Below are positions 48,601 to 59,161 of a stretch of 64,000 nt of DNA, piece after piece (position 1 is the first letter of the stretch; every line of letters begins with the position of its first letter). Made by a program: the position numbers and the translations under genes. The DNA comes from Rebecca billardiae RCC1528 (lineage: Eukaryota; Haptophyta), in contig OZ251240.1 of NCBI GenBank assembly GCA_965240325.2, positions 1,302,001 to 1,366,000 on the forward strand. The letters are read 5' to 3'. Below the pieces are notes generated by a model that was not told where the DNA came from, did not search any database, and was given only the letters and a program-made list of their open reading frames with translations.

Positions 48601-48954
48601 GCTGCCCGCCGCGGCGCCCGCCGTTGTTGCGCGGCCGGCGGCGTGCGGCGTGGCGGGCGCGGGCGATGGCGGCGCGGCCTTGGCAGCCGACGCCGCCGAC
48701 GCCGCCGCCGTCGCCGCCGCGCCGCCGCCGCAGCCGTCCGGCTCGTGGCGAGTCCGGCTGTTCGGCCCGGACGCTGCCGCCACTGCCGCCGCGCCGCCGC
48801 CGGCGCACGCCTCCGCCTCCGCCTCGGCGGAGCCGCCGGGCTCCCCCGGCTCGGAGCGCGCCGCGCCCTCGTCCGCGCCGCCGCCCGCGCCGCCACTGCC
48901 GAGCGGCGCGCGCTCCGCGCCGCCGACGCCCGCGCGGCCCGCGCCGGCCGCCGC

Positions 48955-48993
<39 letters not shown>

Positions 48994-51425
48994 CGGCGGC
49001 GTGCGCGGCGCAGCGGCAGAGTCGGCGGGTGCCGACGGTCGCCCGCCGCTCTCCTTCGCCGCGGCGGCGGCGGCGGGCGCGCGCGCCCGCGGCGGCGCTG
49101 GCAAGCAGGGCTGCGCCATGCCCCCTGCTTCCGCCGCCGCCGCGCTCGGCGCGCGCGGCGGCGGCGGCGGCGGCGGCGGCCCCGGCGCGCCGCCGTCGGG
49201 CCGCGGCGGCGGCGGCCCCGGCGCCGCCGCCGGCTCGTCCTCGACCAACGGCTCGGACTGCGACGACTCGTCGTCCTCCGCGTCCGCCGCGTCGGCCACC
49301 GCGGTCTGCTGTGCCAACGGTGCGGCGCGCGGCGCGGCGGCGGGCGCGCTGGGCCGCCCGGCGCTCACCATCAGCGCCGCCGCGCTCCCAGCCGCGCTGC
49401 CGCCGCCCGCGCACGTCCTCGCGCCGCCCACGCCCACAGCCGCGCCGCAGCCGCCCGGCGGCGGCGGCCTCCGACCCGCCGCGCCGCCGCCGGCCGCGTC
49501 CGCCGCGCCGTGGGCGGCGGCGGTCGCATGCCCCACCGCGGGCGCGCGCCCCGCGGGCGCGCCGGGGCAGCTGCACGCCGAGGCGCTCGCATTCTACCAG
49601 GCCAACTCCGCCGCCATCGTCGCGCAGGCCACCGACGTCGCCACGATGCTCGGGCGCCTGCAGCAGCTCGCGCGCGCGCGCTGGCCGAGCGCGGCGGTGT
49701 CCATGTACGGCTCGCGCGCGGTCGGGCTCGCACTGGCCGGCTCGGATGTGGACGCTGTGCTGCAGTGGCTGCCGGCGGGGACGCTGCCGGCGCACGCCCT
49801 CGGGCTGCTCGCGCAGGACCTCCTCCTCCAAGCGAACGAGGCCGCCGGCGCGCCGGGCGGCGGCGCGGACGCGGGCGCCGCGCCCGCGCCGCCCGCGCCG
49901 CCGCCGGCCGCGGCCGCGCAGGCTGTGCACGCGCCGCCCGGCGCAGGGGCTGGCAGCGCGCACGCCGCGCCGCCCAGCGCGGGGGGGGGCTCCCACTGGG
50001 TCGCCGCCGTCGTGCCCGTGCTCTCCGCGCGCATCCCCGTGCTCAAGCTGCGCACGCTCGACGGCCATCAGCTTGACCTCACGGTGCGGCCTTTGGCTGC
50101 GCACTCCTTTGGCTGCGCACTCCGCGCGGCCGCGGGCGCCGCGCCGCGCCGCGCTGGCCGGCCGGTCCGTCCACTCAGCCAGCCCGTTGCGGGCTGTCGC
50201 GCGCGTGCTGCCTGCCCACGCCAAATGTAACCCTGACCCCGCACGCCGCGGCCTCCCCGCCCCCGCCGCGCCCTAACCCTAACCCTACCCCTCCCCACCA
50301 CCCAGGTCGAGTCGGGCGCGCACTCCGGCATGGTGGCGTGCACGCTTGTCACGTCTGCCATTGCAGAGCTGCCGCCACTCGCGCCGCTGGCGCTCGTGCT
50401 CAAGGCCTACCTGCAGGTGCGCGCCTGCGCGTGCGCGTGTGCTGCGCGTGCGCTGCGCGTGCGCTGCGCCTGCGCTGCGCCTGCGCTGCGCCTGCGCGTG
50501 CGCTGCGCGTGTGCTGCGCTGCGGACGCACGCGCACGCGACGACACCGCGGGAACGCGCGGCATGGCGGGCGCCTCCTGTGGCACGCGCGCGCGCGCCGA
50601 CGCTCACGCCGCCTCCGCCGCGCCCGCCTCGCCCGCCGCCTCGCCCGCCGCGCGCCCGTGTGTGTGTGCCCCGCCTGCGCGCGGCCGCGCCGCCGCGCCG
50701 CAGGAGCGCGGCCTCAACGACTCCTTCAGCGGCGGTGTCTCCTCGTACGCACTCGTCACGCTGCTCGTCGCCTTCCTGCGCGCCGCGCCGCCCGCCGTGC
50801 ACGCAGACCTCGGGCTCGGGCTGGTCGCGTTCTGCGAGCACTTTGTCGGCCAGTACGACGCGCGCGCGCTCGGCTGCGTGCCAGACCCGCTCTCGCCGAG
50901 TGCGCGCGCGCGTGCGTCCGCGCCGCCGCGCCGCCGCGCCGTGCGCCGTTGCCGGTGGCGGTGCGATGCTGTGCGCGCGCGGGGGGGGGCTTCTCAGCGC
51001 GCGCGCACCCCGCGGCGCGCCCGCGCCCGCCACATCCCGCCCTCGCCGCCGCCGCCGCGCGCGCAGGCGGCGGGCCGCCCGAGAACGTGCTGCACTCGAG
51101 CTACCGGCTGAGCGCGGTGGCGAGCGCGCTCGCGGAGCTGCGCGCCGCGCTGGGCGCGCAGCAGCAGCCAGCGGGCGGCGCGGCGGCGGGAGCGGACGGC
51201 GCGGCGGAGCTCGGCGCCGGCGCGGCGGGCGCGGCGCGTACGACAGACGAGGCGGCGCGCGCCGCGCTGCCACTCCTGTCGCGCGTGCTCGCGCTGCGCG
51301 TGGGCCCGGCAGGGCTGCCGCTGCCCGCGCGCGCGGTCGCCGAGATGGCGGCGAGCGCCGCGCCCGCCGCCGAGCCCGTCGTGCTGCCGCCACCGCCGCC
51401 ACCGCCGCTTGCCGCGGGCTTGTAG
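45641..51425 (+). CDS. TRF4/PAPD5-like non-canonical poly(A)/U polymerase with very long disordered N-terminus
   Basis: Exons 45641-45721, 45823-46942, 47103-50083, 50306-50416, 50704-50899 and 51067-51425 join in phase to about 1,615 residues. The catalytic nucleotidyltransferase domain lies only in the last quarter: EALAFYQANSAAIVAQ, then YGSRAVGLALAGSDVDAVLQ (about 1267, the GS-x-D-x-D motif with two catalytic Asp), IPVLKLRTLDGHQLDLTV (third Asp, about 1390), then PLAPLALVLKAYLQ and RGLNDSFSGGVSSYALVTLL, the nucleotide-recognition GGxxSY motif. This order matches TRF4/PAPD5 enzymes, which tail RNAs for turnover or stabilisation. The first 1,200 residues are Ala/Gly/Pro-rich, with one basic patch KRRKAKSKASKSKKGRGK (about residue 640) that may act as a nuclear signal. 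The first exon (CCACCATG context) is the least certain. Confidence 0.85.
50228..50296 (+). repeat. Telomere-like CCCTAA block next to a splice acceptor
   Basis: In the intron 50084-50305 of the nucleotidyltransferase gene, CCCTAACCCTAACCCTACCC (50271-50290) is preceded by a GTAACCCTGACCCC stretch. The CTAAC steps lie about 20-35 nt before the CCCAG acceptor, where a branch point is expected, and the following pyrimidine-rich tract completes a good 3' splice site. Confidence 0.8.
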
Positions 51426-51655
51426 CGCCGCGCGCGGGACGGCGGACGCCGGTGGCCACGGTGAGCCAGCGTGAGCGTGCCTGCCTTGCCACGGCTAGAA
51501 ATAGGACGGCAGCGCGGTCGCGCCGCCAGACGCTGCCGGATGGCGCAGCCACCGCCGCCGGCCTGCGTGGTGAGCCGCCCAGCAGCCCGTGGGGCGTCCG
51601 CAGGGCGCGCGGACGCAGCACGGTGCAGCCGCTCATCACTGATAATGTCTATCCA

Positions 51656-51691
51656 TACAGTTTGAAACTATCTAAGAATAAGAGACGCACA
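51656..51691 (+). repeat. Copy 2 of the shared AAGAATAAGAGACGCACA element
   Basis: The sequence reads TACAGTTTGAAACTATCT, then AAGAATAAGAGACGCACA. It lies about 230 bp after the stop of the nucleotidyltransferase gene. Compared with the other two copies it differs only by small substitutions and a short insertion. Confidence 0.75.
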
Positions 51692-52119
51692 GTAGTTCGG
51701 GTCCTGGGCAAGGCTACCCTTGTCCTGGGTGCCGGTTATTGAAACACCTTGCTGATTATTATTGACCACGTTCAACGTATCACACTACGTTAAAACAGCA
51801 TAGTCAACTGCTGTATGGTCGTACCCATTTTGAATTTATTCTGCTAAATAAAAACTCTGCCCTGGCGGGCGGGGGGGTCGGCGGGCCGTGCCAGTGCTGT
51901 CGCAATATTTCCCCAGCGGGTTCGCGCCTTTTATTTAGCGGTTTGACGGGCATTAAGGATGACGAATAACATTATTAACAATGCGACCGACACAGATGAT
52001 GGTGAGCTACCTGACTCACTGACGAATAATAACGCGACAGATGACTCTGGTGATCTCACCGACAGTGTGATTGCGCGTGTTATTTATTCGTGCACCCACT
52101 CGGCGCTACTCGTCAAGAC

Positions 52120-52890
52120 TCAAGTCCCGGGTGCCGTCGACTGCGCGCACGCACTGCCAACCGCTGATTTAGGCGTGCGACGGCGGCTTGCTTGTGACGC
52201 CTGACGGTGACGGTTCAATGTCCTCGGAGCTAAACAGTGGTGGCGGAGTGTGATGTCATGTTTCATAATTTGTTTAGGTCGTCTGGAAGTGCGGTGCGCG
52301 CGCGCGCATTGCGAGAGCGTGTGCCACTCGCGATCGAGGGTGGGCACGCGCTGCTCGAGCAGGCACAGGAAGCGCAGCGCATGTGCCACTGGCTTCACGA
52401 CGTCGGCCTCGTCCCGCAGCGCTCGTGACATGGTGGAGGATGGGGCGACAATGTTGCACGCTCGGCGTTTCAGCTCGTCGCGGATGCGCCTCTGGGATCG
52501 GTCATAGCGCTGTGCGACGAGGGCCGCCGACTGGCGCCAAGACGCGGTTCCTTCCACGGCTGCAAACCCGGGAGGTGCGTGCGGTGCGCGTCGTACGCCG
52601 CTTTGCGCTGCCCCTCCGTCGCATTGGTCACCGTCGGCGCCATGCAGGCCGGACGTGGGCCCTCGAGCGCCGAGCGATCTTTGGCCGCGAGCTCGCGAGC
52701 GCGAAGGATGATCGCCCGCTCTGGAACACCACCGATCGTAGCAAACGGATTTGCATGCGCCCGACCTTGCCAAGGACCGGGGCACGCGACAGTCCGGTGT
52801 GTGGATTCCGGTTATGGTTTTCAGAAGGCCGCGCCAAATCTTGCGTCGCGTGCGATGGCGCTTCCCGCCCGGGCCGTTCCGCACCGAGCC
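52120..52890 (-). pseudogene. Frameshifted coding relic, possibly transposase-derived
   Basis: On the minus strand one frame reads ANPFATIGGVPERAIILRAR, ELAAKDRSALEGPRPAC and GQRKAAYDAHRTHLPGLQPW (about 52760-52560). The neighbouring frame then continues as AALVAQRYDRSQRRIRDELK, RRACNIVAPSSTMSRALRDE, ADVVKPVAHALRFLCLLEQR and VPTLDREW (about 52530-52330). The two parts look like one protein broken by a frameshift. The segment VVKPVAHALRFL recalls the KP-hydrophobic stretch of DUF659/hAT transposases, but this is weak. No start or end can be set. Confidence 0.3.
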
Positions 52891-53230
52891 CGACGCGCGA
52901 CGGTGAATCGAGCGAGGCGGCCATCGTGCGCAGCGCTTGATGCTATGGCCGGTGCGAGCGTTCGACGTGCACGTCGGGCGAGGATCGCCCCAGGTCGCAC
53001 GATCGTGTCGACGCGCCGAGCGTACCGCTCCAAACGCGTCGATTTAGCGCCCGTTCGACCTGCACGCGAGACGACGAGGGCAGCAATCGCGAATCGGGCG
53101 AAAACACCGTTCGGGAATCCCCGCGCGATGTCCGCGCCGGCGTTGGATTCGGCGCGCGCGGCCCACGCGCTCCGCGCCAGGCGCCATATGGTTTTCGGCC
53201 GAGCGTCCCCAGTGGGAGCTGCGAGGGCGC

Positions 53231-53300
53231 CCGGTAGTGAGCGAAGCGACCCGGCAGTGAGCGAGGCGATTTTCTTTTCTTTGCGAGGCGATTTTCTTTT
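53231..53300 (+). repeat. Short tandem duplications with T-rich tract
   Basis: CCGGTAGTGAGCGAAGCGA is followed by CCGGCAGTGAGCGAGGCGA, and GCGAGGCGATTTTCTTTT (53261-53278) is repeated at 53283-53300. A TTTTTTCCCTTTTTTTTTC tract follows. No function is evident. Confidence 0.75.
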
Positions 53301-53488
53301 TTCCCTTTTTTTTTCTTATCTTTTTCCCGGGCACTACAAGGGGCGGACCTACGGCCCGCCATTACCCTTACTTTATAACGTACGGGCTCCGGGTGATCAG
53401 ACTGGCGGCCGAAGCCTCCAGCTACCGCGGCGCCCTTGCTCCAGCCCTACTGTACCCTCGCCAACCCAACCAACCACCTGCACCCTCA

Positions 53489-53510
53489 TCTATGATTTAA
53501 CGACACAGGT
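53489..53510 (+). promoter_or_regulatory. Motif shared with the 5' flank of the kringle gene
   Basis: CTATGATTTAA-C-GACACAGG lies about 50 bp before the LRR gene's ATG. The same 21-bp sequence, with A in place of C, lies upstream of the kringle gene (59538-59559). It may be a promoter or leader element or the remnant of a repeat. An embedded CACAG|GTAAG resembles a splice junction. Confidence 0.5.
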
Positions 53511-53561
53511 AAGCCGCAAGGAGCCCACCTGCCCCACCAATACCGATCACCAGCGCGCCCA

Positions 53562-56478
53562 ATGGCCTCCGGCGTGACGATGATCATGCTTCTGCTGGCG
53601 TCGGGCGCGTCTGGCGCCACGATGGAGTCTGAAGCCCGGTACACGGACTGCGTCGCCGATCCGGCGTGCACCATCCTCGATGTGCGTAGTTGGCTGTCGC
53701 TCGCACGGTCGCGCTGACCTGCACCGGTCGCCGCCGAACTGTCGCGCGCCGTGCCTTCCTGTTTCTCGTCAATTCCACGCGGATGATTGATCTCTCACAA
53801 GCGACCATGGCGCGGCGCGGCGCGTGTGCGCAGGTGGACAGCTACGGCTTAACGGGCACGATCCCAACCGCCGTCGGTACGCTGACGGCCCTTACAGTCA
53901 TGTACGCGCACGGAGTGGCGCGCGTGCAGCCAGTCAGCCAGTCAGCACTCACTCAGCATGCAGCAGCGGCACGCGCCGTTGCTGTCGCAGCGCTCGACCG
54001 AGGCGCGCTCGATCGTCGACATTCTTGCGCCAGCCACGCGAGTGCACTGCGCGGCGCACGCCTTGCCGAGCCTGACCGCCCGCCCACGTGCACTGCGTTC
54101 GCACCGCACTCGCTGAGCAGGCAACTGAGCGACAACGCGTTCTCAGGCACCCTCCCCACGGAGATTTGTCGCATCACGACTATGGCGTTTACAATGTGTG
54201 TGCGCAGCCAGCCAGGGCCAGGCAGCAGATGTGCTGTGGCGCGACATGAGCTGCTTGCGCTGGCCACGCAAGCCCACAGCGCTGCGCACGCCCTGCCGAG
54301 CCTGACTACCCGCTGGCGTGCAATGCGACATGCGTTCGTGTGCCGCCACTCGGCGCGCAGGTCTATCCGTAACAACGCGAACGGCTTGGGCCCCCTTCCA
54401 ACAGAGATCGGCCACTGGACGGGCTTGTCCGGCTTGTACGCGCGGCCAGCCAGCCCGGGGTGGTGGCGCGCCATTCTCGCCAGCCACGCGAGCGCGCAGC
54501 GCTGCGCACGCCCTGCCGAGCCTGACTGTCCGCTCGCAACCAACGGGTTTTGACGCATGCCACTCGCCGATGCGCAGGTCTCTGCAGGGTACTCCATTCC
54601 CGGGCACCATTCCAACGGAGATCGGCCAGATGGCTGCTATGAATAACATGTACGCGCGCGGCCAGGGCCCAGGGCCAGGGGTGGTGGGGCGACATTCTTG
54701 CCAGCCACGCGAGCGCCCTGCGCAGTGCGCTGCGCACGCCCTGCCGAGCCTGACCGCCCGCTCGCGTGGGCCGCATTTGCGCCGCGCTCGCTGTCTGTCC
54801 GCCAGATATGCGATGATCGACAACTCTCTCTCGGGCACCCTTCCGACCGAGATCGGCCAACTGACCAGCGTGTATCAAGTGTACGTGCGGCCAGAGCGTA
54901 GGGCGGCGAGGCAACATTCTTGCCAACCACGCGCGCGCATAGGCAGCGCGGCGCACGCCCTTGCCGAGCCTGACCGCCCGCTCGCGTGCAATGCGTTCGC
55001 ATGCCACTCGCTGCGCAGGCAACTGGCGACCAACCCGCTCACGGGCCGCATTCCAACGGAGGTCGCCACCATGTCGAATCTGCAATTCTTGTACGCGCGC
55101 GGCCAGCCAGGGCCAGGGGTGGCGCTCCCAGCGTGCCCCGGGTGATCCGACGCCGTGCAGCGCTTACTGTGCTGTGCCTGCTGCTCAGCCGCTGACGCCA
55201 TCCGCCCGCCACGCGTCCGGCGGTGCCCCCGCCCCGTCGCCGCTGATCGGTGCCAACGACACTCACTCGCAGGTATGTCTTGGACACGCAGCTGTGGATC
55301 CCTGGCGGCACGCACGGCAATTGGCGCATCAACCCGGCGACGCTCCCAGATGCACCACCGCCCGCGCCGCCACCCTCGCCACCGCCGTTGCCACCACCCT
55401 CACCGCCGCCGCCGCCGCCGCCGCCCCTGCCCCCGCCATCGCCACCCCCGCCACCACCGTCGCCGCCGCCCTCGCCACCGCCGCCCTTGCCGCCGCCGCC
55501 GCCGCCGCCCTCGCCGCCGCCCTCGCCGCCGCCGCCCACGCCGCCGCCGCCGCCACCGCCCTCGCCGCCGCCCTCGCCGCCACCCTCGCCGCCACCCTCG
55601 CCACCGCCGCCGCCACCGCCGTCGCCGCCGCCGTCACCACCGCCGCTGCCGCCACCGCCGCCGCCCTCGCCGCCACCCTCGCCGCCACCCTCGCCGCCAC
55701 CACCCTCGCCGCCACCCTCGCCGCCGCCCCCGCCGCCTCCCTCGCCGCCGCCGTCACCGCCGCCGCCGCCGCCGCCCTCTCCACCGCCGTCGCCGCCGCC
55801 GTCACCACCGCCGCCACCGCCACCACCGCCGCCCTCTCCACCGCCGTCGCCGCCGCCGTCACCACCGCCGCCACCGCCACCACCGCCGCCCTCTCCACCG
55901 CCGTCGCCGCCACCGTCACCGCCGCCGCCGCCGCCGTCGCCGCCGCCATCACCACCGCCGCCGCCGCCGTCGCCGCCTCCACTGGAGATGTGCAGGGCCT
56001 TGTGCTTCTACGCGGTGCTCGCGCCGCGCCTGGCGGGGTGGGCGAGAGAGCGTCCACCGCGCCGTGCGCGTGCCAGCGCCTGCTTCGGCGCGCCGCGCCG
56101 CCGCGGCTCTGCGCGCACTGCTGAGCCCTGCTGCCGCCCACACCGCGCTGCCGGCCCCGCGCGCGGCGTGCGCAGATCGTCGCATCCGCCGCAAGGACCA
56201 TGGTCAAGACCCGCATGCACGGCCGCGCCCTCGCCGCGCCGTGGGACGGCGACCTGCAAGACGGCCCCGAGCTCGCGGCCGGCACGCCGTCGTCGTCCTG
56301 GCTGAGCGGCCCCGCCGCGTCGTCGGCCGAGCAGCTCATCACACCGGCACTCCCGGCGGCCATGGGCATGGCTGCGGGCGTGCTCGCGCTCGTGGTGGTG
56401 CTCTCGGCGGCGGCTGGGGCGCTGGTCGTGACGACGCGCGCCGCTCGCCGTCGCCGCGCGGGCAGCAGTCAGGCTTAG
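53562..56478 (+). CDS. LRR cell-surface protein: signal peptide, six LRRs, Pro-rich stalk, one TM
   Basis: Exons 53562-53681, 53834-53901, 54121-54195, 54361-54435, 54578-54649, 54806-54880, 55019-55090, 55273-56014 and 56176-56478 give about 533 residues. The signal peptide is MASGVTMIMLLLASGASGAT. Six plant-type LRRs follow, one per exon: YGLTGTIPTAVGTLTALTVM, NAFSGTLPTEICRITTMAFT, GLGPLPTEIGHWTGLSGL, TPFPGTIPTEIGQMAAMNNM, NSLSGTLPTEIGQLTSVYQV and NPLTGRIPTEVATMSNLQFL. LRR2-LRR6 exons are 72 or 75 bp with phase-2 introns at both ends. A (S)PPPP stalk spans residues about 214-428. A single TM (about 496-518) is followed by a short Arg-rich tail with no kinase. Such proteins may act in recognition or adhesion at the cell surface; the ligand is unknown. 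Exon 1 to LRR1 is phase 0 and is the least certain junction. Confidence 0.82.
53902..55018 (+). repeat. Tandem intron-plus-exon duplication units of the LRR gene
   Basis: Five successive introns share the same internal sequence: GTACGCGCGCGGCCAG at the start, then CATTCTTGCCAGCCACGCGA, GCGCACGCCCTGCCGAGCCT, GACCGCCCGCTCGCGTGCAA and GCCACTCGCTGCGCAG at the acceptor. Each unit of about 210-290 bp is therefore an intron plus one LRR exon. Intron 54881-55018 and the end of intron 53902-54120 are the clearest matches; intron 55091-55272 retains only the first part. Confidence 0.9.
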
Positions 56479-56522
56479 CTGCGCGCCGATGCTATTTCAT
56501 CAGGACTATGCTAGCAGTAGCG

Positions 56523-56555
56523 TACAGTTTGTAACTAAGAAGAAGAGACGCACAC
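56523..56555 (+). repeat. Copy 3 of the shared AAGAATAAGAGACGCACA element
   Basis: The sequence reads TACAGTTTGTAACTAAGAAG, then AAGAGACGCACAC, 45 bp after the LRR gene's stop. It is the closest of the three copies to a stop codon, so here it would lie in the 3' UTR. Confidence 0.75.
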
Positions 56556-56743
56556 AGCCCAGGCAGGCGATCGATTGACAGTACTGTACTACTGTCTTGT
56601 ACATTCGTCTACAAGTACAAACAAGGCGATGACTCATCAAGAGTAAAGAGAGTAGTATACAGTAGTAGACATATCTAACTACCCGGGTTTCGTGGCGCGG
56701 TCCGCGTCGTCGCCGAGACGCCGACGACGTGGACTGCCGCACG

Positions 56744-57312
56744 ATGGCGAGCCGGCGCAGCGCGACGCGCGCCAAGCAGACGCGCGACGACGACAGCGCG
56801 CTGCCATTCGAGCGCGCGCCGCGGCCCGAGCGCGTCGTGGGCGGCGCGGCACCGCCGCCCGCCGAGCCGCGCGCGCCGCGCGCGCGCGCGCCCGGCGGCG
56901 CCGCCGCTCGCGACGCGGACGAGGCGCGCGCGCGCAAGGCGGCGCGGCGCGAGGCGGCGCGCGCGGCCAAGGCGGCGGCCAAGGCGGCGAGCGCGGCGAT
57001 GCCGCTGTCGGAGAAGCGCGTGCACATGGCATCGATCGCGCGCGACATCGTCGCCGACCCCGAGCGCCACATCGGCCGGCTGAGCGAGCTGCACGAGATT
57101 GCAATCTCGGACGCGGACGCGGACGCGCGCGCGCTCGCGCTCGCGTCCGAGGCGGCGGTGCTGGCGGACGCGCTGCCGACGTACAAGGTGCGCGAGCTGA
57201 GCGAGCGCGAGCTCCAGGTCACCGCCTCGAAGGAGGTCACCCGCCTCCGCACCTTCGAGAAGGCGCTGCTCGACGGCTGGCGCCGCCACCTCCGCACGCT
57301 CGAGCTGTGTCT

Positions 57313-57364
<52 letters not shown>

Positions 57365-58591
57365 GGCGGCGCGTCGGCGGGGCGCGCCGAGGGCGAGGAC
57401 GGCGCGGAGGAGGAGGAGGGCGAGAACGGGTGCTCGGGCGACGACGACGCCGCCGCCCGCACCGCGCCCAACCGCCGCCGCCGCCGCCAATCCGCCAAAC
57501 CGCCGCCGCCGGTCTCGCCCAAGTGCGCGCTGCGGTGCGCGTGTGCGCTGCTTCCAAAGGGAGCGCCCTTCAACGATGGCGGCCGTCTGCTCGCGCTGGT
57601 GGTGCGCGAGCTGGACGCGCAGCCGCGCGGCGCGGACGCCGACGCGGCCGAGCGCGCGGACGCCGCGCAGGCCGCCCTCGAGGCGCTCCTCCGCGCCGAC
57701 CGCGCGGGCGAGACCTCGGCCGACGCCGCGCGCCAAATCGGCGAGTTGGTGCGGCGGCGCGGCGGCGCGGCCGTGCGCGCGGGCGCGGTGCGCTGCCTGC
57801 TCGCGCTCGACGCGCGCGCGCTCGCGGCGGGCTCGGAGGGCGGCGGCGGTGGGAGCACGCGCGACGCGCCGCACCCCGCCGCGCACGCCAAGAAGCGCAA
57901 GCGCGACTTCGGCGTGCGCCGCGACTTCGACTCTGAGGATCGGGCGGCGGGCGCGCGGCGCGACGCGCGCGCGGCGCGAGACACGTTGCGCGCCGCCTTC
58001 GTCGTCTTCGCGCGCGTGCTGAAGGGCGCGTCGGGCGGCGGCGGCGGCGGCGGCGCGGTGTGCGCGGCGCTCGACGGCGTCGCCAAGTTCGCGCACCTCG
58101 TCAACCTCGAGCTCCTCGCCGACGTCTCCGCGCGCCTCCGCTCGCTCGTCGCGTCCGCGCCGCAGCCGGCGGCGGGCGTGCGCGCGGCGCGGACCTTGCT
58201 TGCGTTGCGCGGCGCGGCCGGCACCGGCGTGCTTGCCGGGGCGGGCGCGGCGGAGGACGCGGCGGTGCACGCGCGGCTGTACGCCGCGCTGCTCGGCGCG
58301 CCGCGCGCGCTGCTCCGCGCGCACGACGCCGCCGACGCCGACTCCGACGCCGCCGACCTGTGCGTGGCGCTCGACTGCGCTGAGCACGCGTGTGCTGGCG
58401 GCGGCCGGCCGCGCGCGCCCCTCTGCGCGGCGTTCGCGCTGCGACTGACGCTGCTGGCGCTGCACACGGGGCAGGGGTGGCAGCTCGCGGCGCTCGGCGC
58501 GGCTGCGCGCGTGCTCAACGCCTCGGCGCAGGCCACAGCCGCCGCGCTCGGCCCAGACGACGCGGTGGGCGAGCCGTTTCAGCCGCTGCCA

Positions 58592-58623
<32 letters not shown>

Positions 58624-59015
58624 AGGGCGGGCGGGCGGCGGCGGCGGCGATGACGGCGGCGGCGGCGCGTGCTTCTTCGCGGCAGGCGGTGGCGGCACGG
58701 CGCTGCACCTCTCCGACTCGCCCGAGGGCTGCCACGCGCTCCACGGCGTCGCGTGGCCGCTGGCGCTGCTCGCGCGCAGCGCACACAACCCAAGCGTGCG
58801 CGCGGCCGCGGCGGCGCTCGCGCGAGCGGGCGCCCCAGAGGCGGGCGGCGCGGGCGGCGGCGGCGGCGCGGCGGCGTCGGCGCTCACGCCCGCCGCGGCG
58901 CTCGGAGGGCTCGCGAGGCAGGCGCCGGCCGAGGTACTGCGCGCGCACGCCTTTGCGCACGCCGACGGCGCGCGCCTCTGGTCCCCGCCGCCGCCGCCGC
59001 CGCCTCGGCTTTTGC

Positions 59016-59046
<31 letters not shown>

Positions 59047-59161
59047 GGCGCGCGGCGGTGGCGGCGCGCGCGGCGGCGGCGGCGCGCGCGGCGCGCGGGG
59101 CGGCGGCAGGGGCGCGCGGCCTTCGCGCGGTGGCGGCCGTGGCCGCGGCGGCCGCCGCTGA
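56744..59161 (+). CDS. NOC3: Nucleolar complex protein 3 (NOC3)
   Basis: One exon of about 805 residues. The NOC3-specific N-terminal region is clear: SEKRVHMASIARDIVADPER, HIGRLSELHEIAISDADADA, LPTYKVRELSERELQVTASK and EVTRLRTFEKALLDGWRRHL. The CBF-type domain follows: DTLRAAFVVFARVLKGAS and LDGVAKFAHLVNLELLADVS. NOC3 works with NOC2 in late nucleolar steps of 60S subunit assembly and is linked to replication initiation in yeast. Low-complexity inserts (a run of about 22 Gly near residue 190, acidic stretches) interrupt the conserved parts. The protein ends in an RGG-rich tail (GGGARGGGGARGGGG), unusual for NOC3 but typical of nucleolar proteins. The ATG at 56744 starts MASRRSATRAKQTR; a GTG 15 bp upstream is in frame but an unlikely start. 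Confidence 0.9.

Larger units (their letters stand above)
51426..53561. other. Gene-poor interval before the LRR gene
   Basis: The interval is AT-richer than the flanking genes, especially 51630-52100. It contains one copy of the shared AAGAATAAGAGACGCACA element (51656-51691), a small ORF at 51959-52204 rich in Asn/Asp/Thr (TNNIINNATDTDDGELPDSL) without identity, a decayed coding relic on the minus strand (52120-52890), a tandem duplication at 53231-53300 and the motif shared with the kringle gene (53489-53510). Confidence 0.5.

Noticed and set aside
54143-54838. Minus-strand ORFs with repeated motifs opposite the LRR exons
   Set aside because: The repeated pattern is only the reverse image of the duplicated introns and exons. 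The plus strand gives canonical LRR motifs with matching splice phases.
55329-56369. Ala/Val-rich minus-strand ORF opposite the Pro-rich stalk of the LRR protein
   Set aside because: It is the complement of (CCN)n codons and has no independent coding evidence.
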